This document shows, one piece after another, positions 1 through 6,193 of a DNA stretch of 6,193 nucleotides; position 1 is the stretch's first letter; each line of letters starts with the position of its first letter. The position numbers and the translations under genes were made by a program. This DNA is from Nitrososphaerales archaeon TH5895 (GTDB taxonomy: Archaea; Thermoproteota; Nitrososphaeria; Nitrososphaerales; Nitrososphaeraceae): positions 1-6,193 of the forward strand of contig JAATVS010000349.1 in assembly GCA_014523695.1 (NCBI GenBank), in the 5' to 3' direction. Under the pieces are notes generated by a model that was not told the DNA's origin, did not search any database, and worked only from the letters and a program-made list of their open reading frames with translations.

Positions 1-157
1 TATCAGCTTTACGTAATATCATTTGGAAATATTTAGTCAGGATTCGAAAATTGGTCTAAGATCCATATGCATATAATACAATTAGCTGCGTTATCGACAG
101 CGAGTTCCATACTTCCGAAGAACCCTAACTAATATTTAACTTTAAAGAGAAAAAATC

Positions 158-180
158 AAGATATCATATAAGTATATCTT
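158..180. repeat. Inverted repeat with 7-base arms
   Basis: AAGATAT (158-164) and ATATCTT (174-180) are perfect reverse complements separated by 9 bases, preceded by an A-rich run. Read as RNA this would be a weak all-A/U-rich hairpin; read as DNA it could be a protein-binding dyad. It lies ~325 bases before the nearest start codon, so a role in that gene's control is not evident. In such AT-rich DNA a repeat of this size may be chance. Confidence 0.3.
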
Positions 181-476
181 AAATAGTCTCACACAATTTG
201 ATATTGTACCCCAAATTATGTCTAGATAGCGTCATGTCATAAAAACATGCCTTACTAAATAAAGGACTCCGTAACCAACTGTTATTCGATACGTAATAAG
301 ATATTCAACTTCATTTCATACATATTTCATTCATACGTACTGACCAGGCTAATTTTTGCCGAAATCGACTCTACAACACTTTTTTCCCATCCACAGTAAC
401 AAGTAAATGGCATAACGGTACTTGGTCAAAAGGTAGATTCACAAACCTTTACAGCATCCAATCATGGGAATAAGTT

Positions 477-484
477 TTTATAAT
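477..484 (+). promoter_or_regulatory. TATA-like box of the decayed gene
   Basis: TTTATAAT is centred about 25 bases before the ATG at 505 and preceded by a purine-rich AATAAG that could serve as a BRE element. There is no Shine-Dalgarno-like sequence between the box and the start codon. The spacing predicts transcription starting at or next to the ATG, giving a leaderless mRNA as is common in archaea. The same arrangement before the intact paralogue supports the call. The promoter seems to survive although the gene it drives is broken. Confidence 0.5.
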
Positions 485-504
485 TTGCCGTTATTCAGAA
501 AATA

Positions 505-2945
505 ATGTCTTTTACACTCAAGGGAAGACTCACAGACGGAAGCCCACAGCCTCAACCTCTATCAGCACATACTTTAAAGTTCTTTGATAAAGATCCTGTT
601 TTTGATGTTTTTGGTGATGATCCTATAGGTAGTACGGTAACGTTGACGATGGAAGATTTAGAATTGATTTTAGAAAAGAAGATTTCAGGAAACCAGAAGA
701 ATTTTGGGAATCTGTTATGAATGAACCTGATCTCTACATTAAGGTTTATGACCCTGAAGGAAATTTTGTTCATGAAACAAGTCCAATTGGTACTCCTTTT
801 TCGCCTTATGTTGAGGCAGATGAAAAAAATCAAACTGAATGTGTAGTTATTGGGTCGCAAGGAAGATCATAACAAACCTGATACTGACAAAAGAAAGGTT
901 GTGCTACTTGAAAGGGGCCAGTGGTGGGTAAGTCATGAATTACCACTTAGTCCTAGTGCACATGAACTTAATAAAACTGACGGACCTCCAGAATAGGTAT
1001 TACAGACTACCTTGAATCAAATGACAAACATTATAGAACATGGGCATATCCTGATAACATCAATGGATTAAATAAGGTTCTAAATACCATTCGCGTTGTT
1101 GATAGACGAGGTCTATATGATTACAGAATTTCTAAAAAGGTTCACACGCTAGCAGCCAGCGGAGTAGGAGGAGGATCGCTAGTTTATACGAACGTTACTG
1201 AAGAACCAGATGGAGAGGTATTGGATAAGTGGGATACACAGCTAAACCTTGGTTTTAATCACAATAATCTGTCTAAATATTTTGAGATGGCAAGGGGTTT
1301 TATTGGCGTTAACAAGATTCCGACTAATACAGCACTTAGTACTGTTAAACTTCCAAAAACTAAAGCCTTTCAAGATGCAGCTGCGATAATAAAAAAAGAA
1401 ACACCAGCAATCGTGAAGAATAAAACAACCTTTGATCCAGCAGATCCTGATCAGAAAGACTATGTTGAGGACATATATGCAGTGGACCTTTCGATAACTG
1501 ACATTCCATATAGAAAAGATGAAATAACCTCATTTAAGAAAGGAAATGCATATACGCCAACGTTAAACGCAATCAAAAATGACCCTGCTCTACAAGAGGA
1601 GTTAGCCGTCTTGTTAAGAAAGTATTTTGCAGAATCCAATGTTTGTGAGAGGCAAGGAAGATGTGCTATTGGTTGCATTCCACTTGCTCGTCATCTTAAT
1701 GGTAAGAAATTGTTTGATTACTTGAACCATCCGACCAAAAGAAAACATCTAGAGGTTCGTGCGTTGAGTGAAGTTTATGATATTGAGCCAATATTAGGTG
1801 GAAGTGGCTCGCTGTTTAATTACAAGATTTACTACAATGATTATGGAGCAAGGGATTGGAAACAGGCAAGCTTTAGTTGGAACATTGGCCCAAAGTCATA
1901 CAAACTTGACATTAGATTATTTAGACTTGTAGATAATGGCAAGAAGAAGACAATTGAATACAACAAGTTGATCCTTGCTGCAGGATCGATTGGTAGTACT
2001 GAGATCCTGCTCAAATCTATTAGTACGACGCGCAGTACGGGTCAAAAACTCAACCTTAGCAACAAGGTTGGCAGTGGTTATTCTACAAATGGCGATCTTC
2101 TAGGTGTAATACAACCAACAAAAACAGACATCAATGCGACAAGAGGACCAATTGTAACTTCTGCGATAAGATTCAATGAAGGGTCAGATTTCATCTATAC
2201 TATCGAAGATAGTAGCATTCCTAAGATGTTTTCTGGTGTATCCCGCTTTTTGTCTCAAGGAGCTTTATTTAGACAATTACTTGGCTTTGCTGGACTCGGA
2301 TCAGTTCAACAAATAATTAGCATGATCACGCAGAATCCACCGTCTATTCCTATTGGAAATACCAGTCTTCCAATTCACATCTCAGAGCAAGACCTAAATA
2401 ATGTTCTTCTGCTATCTGGCATGGGAACAGATACCTCTGATGGTACCATCAAACTTCAAGATCAGTGGAAGAATAATCCCAACAGAGATATGACGGCATT
2501 AAATACACTTGATGTCAATTTTGATATGAATAGACTAGTTCCACTATTTAACAAAATGAGGAACTCAATGAAACGAATATCAAAACACGTAGGAGAAAAG
2601 GGCGGATCAAGCTTTACTACTCCTCTATGGGATCCAAACGATGTCAACAACAACGCAACCATTGTACTTCACAATCTAGGCGGATGTTCTATGGGAAAGG
2701 ATAGAAACAATGGTGTAGTTGACAATTCTGGAAAAGTGTACAAAGGTAATGGGGCCACACTTACAGAGACGTACCCAGAATTTTACATCGTTGATGGAGG
2801 AACAGTACCAACTGCATTGGGCGTTAATTCATCACTGACGATCTCGGCATTGGCATTTCGAATTGCAGAGAATCTAGTTGGCCCGACTAATCTTCCAGTT
2901 GAAGAGGTATCCCTTAGCACGAAGACTGTGTACTTTCCGAAGTAA
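505..2945 (+). pseudogene. Decayed GMC-family FAD oxidoreductase with N-terminal beta-sandwich domain
   Basis: This is a full-length relative of the 798-residue gene downstream, recoverable only by joining four reading segments. From ATG 505 the frame encodes a transthyretin/carboxypeptidase-regulatory-like domain (GRLTDG..., FFDKDPVFDVFGDDPIGSTVT). The homologous continuation (DDGRFRIDFRKEDFR ... DLYIKVYDPEGNFVHE) is in another frame from about 640, implying loss of one base. That frame reaches the first FAD strand (CVVIGS, ending 857) and then hits TAA at 870. About 29 or more bases are missing compared with the paralogue, removing the second and third glycines of GxGxxG. LERGQWWVSHELP resumes in a third frame, which stops at TAG 994. 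From about 996 the frame shifts again and stays open to TAA 2943. Three lesions, one of them a deletion in the FAD loop, argue for a real pseudogene. The two single-base shifts alone could have been sequencing errors. Confidence 0.85.
1221..2945 (+). CDS. Residual open frame: GMC oxidoreductase C-terminal three-quarters
   Basis: This is the long surviving frame of the decayed gene. It is open from 981, but no ATG precedes 1221. TTG 1221 is the first plausible start (574 residues) and an ATG follows at 1287; neither looks like a natural start because homology runs on upstream (RTWAYPDNINGL, SGVGGGSLVY at ~1050-1190). The segment keeps the cysteine motif CERQGRCAIGC (Cys codons 1644, 1662, 1674), SIGSTEILLKS, IEDSSIPKMF, HNLGGCSMG with the predicted catalytic His at 2670, and GVNSSLTI with the paired Asn at 2826. 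It lacks the beta domain and the first FAD-binding unit, so a protein made from it could not bind FAD normally. I regard it as part of the pseudogene. It is listed separately because the frame is intact and a truncated product cannot be excluded. Confidence 0.4.
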   Translation: MDKWDTQLNLGFNHNNLSKYFEMARGFIGVNKIPTNTALSTVKLPKTKAFQDAAAIIKKETPAIVKNKTTFDPADPDQKDYVEDIYAVDLSITDIPYRKDEITSFKKGNAYTPTLNAIKNDPALQEELAVLLRKYFAESNVCERQGRCAIGCIPLARHLNGKKLFDYLNHPTKRKHLEVRALSEVYDIEPILGGSGSLFNYKIYYNDYGARDWKQASFSWNIGPKSYKLDIRLFRLVDNGKKKTIEYNKLILAAGSIGSTEILLKSISTTRSTGQKLNLSNKVGSGYSTNGDLLGVIQPTKTDINATRGPIVTSAIRFNEGSDFIYTIEDSSIPKMFSGVSRFLSQGALFRQLLGFAGLGSVQQIISMITQNPPSIPIGNTSLPIHISEQDLNNVLLLSGMGTDTSDGTIKLQDQWKNNPNRDMTALNTLDVNFDMNRLVPLFNKMRNSMKRISKHVGEKGGSSFTTPLWDPNDVNNNATIVLHNLGGCSMGKDRNNGVVDNSGKVYKGNGATLTETYPEFYIVDGGTVPTALGVNSSLTISALAFRIAENLVGPTNLPVEEVSLSTKTVYFPK

Positions 2946-3041
2946 TTGCTTTGAGATTGAATGAATAGCTGCTAACCTGATATATCCAACAATTTGTAAA
3001 TAAAGGGATGTTATGAAAACAAAATGGAGTTGTATGTTTAC

Positions 3042-3049
3042 TTATATAC
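3042..3049 (+). promoter_or_regulatory. TATA-like box of the intact GMC gene
   Basis: TTATATAC is centred about 26 bases before the ATG at 3072, matching the box-to-start distance of the first gene. No Shine-Dalgarno-like purine stretch precedes the ATG (ATATTTAACAAATG). This predicts a leaderless transcript of its own for the second gene, rather than cotranscription from the first. The 126-base spacer between the two genes holds no coding sequence I can support and no strong T-run terminator. Confidence 0.55.
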
Positions 3050-3071
3050 TAATAACCTTCATATTTAACAA

Positions 3072-5468
3072 ATGGTTTTAATCGAAGGTTTCATTCGAGA
3101 TATATCTGGACAACCCTTAGTTGGGATACCCGTTGAAGCATTTCAACGCAACCCATTAGGTGATTTAAACGTTACCTCGCTTCATGAAATCACTGATAGC
3201 AATGGGTACTTTAGGATTATTCCCCAAAAGGATATCGATGAAATAAACTCTAATGTGTACCTTGTTATTGAAGATGAATTGAAAAAATTTGTCTCAGTAA
3301 GAGATAGGCATAATAGATATAAAAAACAGGAAGTTTTTGATACTGAGGGTAGCGTACAGAAATGGAGAGGCCAGATTATAAGTAATTTAAATAATGTCGT
3401 TCAAATCGTTGTAATAAAAGATCCTATACTGTTTCCTACTCAATATGATACTGTTGTCATAGGTTCCGGGTTTGGTGGAACAGTTGTTTCCCTTGCAATT
3501 GCAAATATGTACAAGAATGGAGGTAACAATAATAGAGTATGCATTCTGGAACGAGGTCAGTGGTGGATAAGTCATGAGATTCCTGATTCCGATGCTCTCC
3601 GAACCTCCCTAGTTAAAAATAATATGCCATTCAATACATGGGCATATCCTAATGATATTAAAGGAATGTTAGCTGCTATCGGTAATTCTAGAACAGTCAA
3701 TAGAGTTCAGGGATTATTTGACGTAAAACAACTGAAGAACGTCAACGTCGTTGTCGGAAGTGGAGTCGGCGGTGGTTCATTGGTATATTTCAATATAACA
3801 CAAAGACCTCCTCGCATAGTCTATGAGAATTGGCCAACAGAACATGACGGAGATCCTTCATTAGATGAATTTTTTCCTTTAGCTGAAAAATTTATCGGAG
3901 TTAATCCTATAACTACAACAGCAGGATTTGGAGGCATGCCTCTACCTAAATCTAAAGTATTTCAAGATGCTGCTAATATCATTCTAAACAATAAAAAGAA
4001 TATTTTAAATGAAACAAAAAAGAACGGCGATGGGAATCCCATTCTAGATCCTATTGGCAAGCCAATTGTGGATTTCGATGGAAGATTATCGATAACTGAC
4101 ATTTCTACTGATGTTTTTGATCGTGGAGCTCTTCGTCCAAATGATAAAGATATCCAAAAGTATATCAGCTCAAGGGAAACAAATATCTGTGAACGCCAAG
4201 GTAGATGTGGTCTTGGGTGTATTCCGGGAGCTCGACATACCCTAAATGAGCAGATATTTACGAATATTAATAGATTAGGATTACCAATAGATGTACATCC
4301 CTTATGTGATGTATTGGAAATAGAAGAAATACCATCGGAACAAGGCTATAATGTGAAATTCATTGACTATCGTGATATTGTCGATAAGGTAGACTTTTCA
4401 CCTTCCAATGGCTTGACGGAAGAAGAAAAACAGAGATTAACCAAAACAATAAAGGCAAATAGAGTTGTGATATCTGCTGGGACTCTTGGTTCAACAGAAC
4501 TTTTATTGAAGTCAAAGAAATTAGATCTGAGCGGTACACTAGGAAGTAAATTTTCTACGAACGCAGATTTCTTTGGGATAATAAATCCAACAAAATACAA
4601 TGTAGATGCTAGCAGAGGTCCAATGCTAACGTCTATAGCTTTATTCAAAGATAACAAGAATGGCAATTTTGCTTTTTCAATAGAAGATCTAGGCATACCC
4701 AAAATGTTTGCAGAGGTATTTGCTACAATATTTGATAAGATGAGAGAACAAAGAGGAATAATTCAGTCGGCTCCTTTCATACCCAAGAATTCTTTTGGTA
4801 CATTATTTAGAGAGCTAGTCCTTAAAAATGTCAATATTGATGATGATGAAACACGGGGTATATTGTCAAGACTAATGGACGGTTTTAGTGTATCTATACT
4901 ATCCTCTTTAGGAAATATCTTTTCTACTTTGGTAAACATATTTTCAAATAAGGCAAACTTAACTCCAGAAGAACGTGTTTCAAATATACTTGTCTTATTC
5001 GGAATGGGAAGAGATAACAATACTACTTCGAAGCTGACCCTTGATAATAAAAATAATATTGACTTGGATAATGACTACAATTTGCAGCAGCCAATTTTTG
5101 ACCAGATATTGGATGGTATGAAACTTTTTGCTCAGGAGATTGGAAAAGGAGGAGAGGATAGTCTCATTATTCCATTATGGGACACATTAATTAGATCGCA
5201 GATATCGGCTCATCCATTAGGCGGATGCCCGATGGGTGAACTTGCATCAAAAGGGGTAGTCGATAGCTTTGGAAGGGTATATAGAGGCAAGAATGGAACT
5301 GCAAAATATAAAGGATTGTATGTGGCAGATGGATCTATAGTTCCAACCTCCTTAGGTGTTAACCCCTCACTAACTATAACTGCATTGGCATTCAGAATAG
5401 CATTTGATATTGTCGGCAGAAAAATAGAACATCTTCCACAACCTGTTGAGCGACCTTCCTCTCACTGA
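3072..5468 (+). CDS. GMC-family FAD-dependent oxidoreductase with N-terminal transthyretin-like domain
   Basis: This intact 798-residue flavoprotein is predicted to oxidise a hydroxyl group, with FAD as cofactor. Residues ~1-115 form a beta-sandwich domain of the transthyretin/carboxypeptidase-regulatory type (IEGFIRDISGQPLVGIPVEAF). The Rossmann FAD motif VVIGSGFGG has its glycines at 131, 133 and 136, and the ribose-binding acidic residue is E160 in LERGQWW. GSGVGGGSLVY (229-239) is the second flavin motif. C373, C379 and C383 make C-x5-C-x3-C. HPLGGCPMG (His714) and GVNPSLTITALA (Asn764) match the His/Asn catalytic pair of cholesterol oxidases. E538 in IEDLGIPKMF may be a catalytic acid, but this is less sure. 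No signal peptide is seen, so it is probably cytosolic; a hydrophobic stretch at ~605-625 may be a substrate-lid helix. The start is supported by the TATA box 26 bases upstream and because the first beta strand begins at once. It is longer than typical 500-600-residue GMC enzymes because of the added domain and inserts. The substrate (sterol, sugar or other alcohol) is not determinable here. Confidence 0.9.
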   Translation: MVLIEGFIRDISGQPLVGIPVEAFQRNPLGDLNVTSLHEITDSNGYFRIIPQKDIDEINSNVYLVIEDELKKFVSVRDRHNRYKKQEVFDTEGSVQKWRGQIISNLNNVVQIVVIKDPILFPTQYDTVVIGSGFGGTVVSLAIANMYKNGGNNNRVCILERGQWWISHEIPDSDALRTSLVKNNMPFNTWAYPNDIKGMLAAIGNSRTVNRVQGLFDVKQLKNVNVVVGSGVGGGSLVYFNITQRPPRIVYENWPTEHDGDPSLDEFFPLAEKFIGVNPITTTAGFGGMPLPKSKVFQDAANIILNNKKNILNETKKNGDGNPILDPIGKPIVDFDGRLSITDISTDVFDRGALRPNDKDIQKYISSRETNICERQGRCGLGCIPGARHTLNEQIFTNINRLGLPIDVHPLCDVLEIEEIPSEQGYNVKFIDYRDIVDKVDFSPSNGLTEEEKQRLTKTIKANRVVISAGTLGSTELLLKSKKLDLSGTLGSKFSTNADFFGIINPTKYNVDASRGPMLTSIALFKDNKNGNFAFSIEDLGIPKMFAEVFATIFDKMREQRGIIQSAPFIPKNSFGTLFRELVLKNVNIDDDETRGILSRLMDGFSVSILSSLGNIFSTLVNIFSNKANLTPEERVSNILVLFGMGRDNNTTSKLTLDNKNNIDLDNDYNLQQPIFDQILDGMKLFAQEIGKGGEDSLIIPLWDTLIRSQISAHPLGGCPMGELASKGVVDSFGRVYRGKNGTAKYKGLYVADGSIVPTSLGVNPSLTITALAFRIAFDIVGRKIEHLPQPVERPSSH

Positions 5469-6012
5469 CAATCTCAATACTTAATTTGAATATTTCAGAC
5501 GTATTATAACCAGCTACTACAGAACATGACATTTCAGACTAAATATACCCAAATACTTATCCAGGGACGAGAGTTAGCGAATTAACGTTATGGAGTTTAG
5601 ATTCCTTGCAACAATAGCAAAAACAGTAGCCAAGATAGAAGTAATCCTTCTAAGTACGGAGAATTAGTGGCTCATTTAAGAAATAGCGGCTCTAGGAATG
5701 TACCAGATGCAAATACACGATACCGTTTGAAGCAGTCAGAACTTGCATTTATACTATTATACCATTAGATAGAGGCGGTTTTCTGTTTACCACACACAGA
5801 ATAGTATTTAATATGGTGGGTATCTCTTACAGATTCAACAGCACGTTGGTAAATTTTCTACAGCTTGGGACTTTGCCTACAGTAATTAGAGTTAGCAAAT
5901 GGGACGTAGACTTGAAATCGCACCATATACACAAGCTCTCCCTAAATACTCAACTAATGAACACTTCTGTATGCAGAGAATGTGAATTTGTTTTTACGAA
6001 TCTTACAAGAAA
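5469..6012. other. Non-coding stretch between convergent genes
   Basis: This separates the GMC gene from the minus-strand gene that ends at 6013. I see no gene that I can support. A 67-codon open frame (5813-6016, +) has no recognisable domain, a single CxxC (VCREC), no clear TATA box at the expected distance, and overlaps the end of the opposing gene. A 55-codon frame at 5601-5765 has no ATG. A 9-base direct repeat ATTTCAGAC occurs at 5492 and 5531. No strong hairpin terminator follows the GMC gene; short T-rich runs just after its stop could suffice for archaeal termination. Confidence 0.55.
5492..5539. repeat. Direct repeat ATTTCAGAC, two copies
   Basis: ATTTCAGAC occurs at 5492-5500 and 5531-5539, 39 bases apart start to start, just after the stop of the GMC gene. 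The following 11 bases of the copies agree at 7 positions, so the similar unit may be about 20 bases (16 of 20 matching). Function is unknown, and two copies of this length can arise by chance. Confidence 0.3.
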
Positions 6013-6193
6013 TTAGGCATGTTTTAAAGTGAATCTTAAGCAGAATCTGTCTCCGTCTGTTCCATGTTCAACATCCAAAAAACTAGGACCAAAGTTTAAG
6101 GGAATTTTTGTCCATGGAGAGCACCATTTACCTAACATAAAATCATCCTTAACAGCCTTGACTTCGTCATGCCAATTGGTAAAGTCATACATA
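6013..6193 (-). CDS. Unrecognised protein, C-terminal end (partial)
   Basis: On the minus strand an open frame enters from the right edge and ends at a TAA whose complement is at 6013-6015, showing the last 59 residues. It reads MYDFTNWHDEVKAVKDDF, then MLGKWCSPWTKIPLNFG, then PSFLDVEHGTDGDRFCLRFTLKHA. The Met at 6190-6192 is probably internal, since the frame is still open at the window end. The mix of charged and aromatic residues, the PLNFGPSF turn and the DRFCLRFTLK strand-like ending look like a folded domain's C-terminus rather than a chance frame. I do not recognise the family. It converges on the GMC gene, so the two are not in one operon. The visible tail has no transmembrane segment. 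Confidence 0.6.
   Translation of the reverse strand, partial: MYDFTNWHDEVKAVKDDFMLGKWCSPWTKIPLNFGPSFLDVEHGTDGDRFCLRFTLKHA

Larger units (their letters stand above)
1..504. other. Gene-free upstream region
   Basis: I find no convincing coding region on either strand; open stretches are short and frequently stopped. The sequence is AT-rich. It contains a perfect 10-base palindrome ATATGCATAT (65-74), an inverted repeat AAGATAT/ATATCTT (158-180), three TACGTA palindromes (10-15, 290-295, 334-339), and two T-runs (353-357 and 380-385) that could be archaeal-style U-tract terminators for a + strand gene lying to the left. The right end is the promoter of the decayed oxidoreductase gene. No tRNA or other structured RNA was recognised. 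Confidence 0.6.

Noticed and set aside
36..60. GGATTCGAA resembling the complement of a tRNA T-loop
   Set aside because: The flanking bases do not pair as a T-stem and no acceptor, anticodon or D arm can be drawn.
552..860. A 102-codon minus-strand frame opposite the beta-domain region
   Set aside because: It is antisense to clear homology on the + strand and has no recognisable content; the same applies to the minus-strand frames inside the two oxidoreductase genes.
640..1000. Programmed frameshifting as the explanation for the broken first gene
   Set aside because: There is no convincing slippery sequence with a downstream structure, and the missing FAD-loop residues could not be restored by a frameshift.
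3013..3081. A 22-codon frame MKTKWSCMFTYILITFIFNKWF on the + strand
   Set aside because: It spans the TATA box and the start of the GMC gene, has no promoter of its own and is too short to judge; the hydrophobic look follows from AT-rich DNA.
5601..5765. A 55-codon stop-free stretch (includes YGELVAHLRN and RYRLKQSELAF) that looks somewhat protein-like
   Set aside because: It has no ATG, is bounded by stops, and I recognise no family; a gene remnant is possible but not supported.
5813..6016. A 67-codon open frame on the + strand
   Set aside because: No domain, no promoter at the spacing seen for the other genes, and it overlaps the end of the better-supported minus-strand gene. One CxxC is not evidence of a zinc protein.

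Overview
The window looks archaeal, and a low-GC ammonia-oxidising thaumarchaeote (Nitrososphaeria, e.g. a Nitrosocosmicus-like lineage) is the best guess. Three things support this. The DNA is AT-rich. No Shine-Dalgarno sequence lies before either recognisable start codon. Both starts instead sit about 25 bases downstream of a TATA-like box, as expected for leaderless archaeal transcripts. The lineage is an inference from style and was not tested by a database search.

Layout. 1-504 has no gene I can support and carries a TATA-like promoter at its right end. 505-2945 is a decayed GMC-family FAD oxidoreductase. Its N-terminal transthyretin/carboxypeptidase-regulatory-like beta domain and its first FAD motif are broken by two single-base frameshifts and one deletion, while the remaining ~1.95 kb is open and well conserved. 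2946-3071 is a short spacer with a second TATA-like promoter. 3072-5468 is an intact 798-residue paralogue of the same enzyme, with all FAD-binding and catalytic motifs. 5469-6012 is a non-coding stretch between convergent genes. 6013-6193 holds the C-terminal 59 codons of an unrecognised gene on the minus strand that runs off the right edge.

Biology. The two + strand genes are tandem paralogues with the same domain order: beta-sandwich domain, Rossmann FAD domain, Cys-containing GMC core, and C-terminal catalytic His/Asn block. The second is the working copy and is predicted to oxidise an alcohol, sterol or sugar-type hydroxyl with FAD. The first appears to have lost function through lesions confined to its first fifth. 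The most interesting biochemical point is a C-x5-C-x3-C motif in both proteins. It has the spacing of the [3Fe-4S] ligand motif of FAD-dependent glucose dehydrogenases, which raises the possibility of an iron-sulfur cluster in a soluble, domain-fused archaeal GMC enzyme. I do not see a clear new multi-gene system here.
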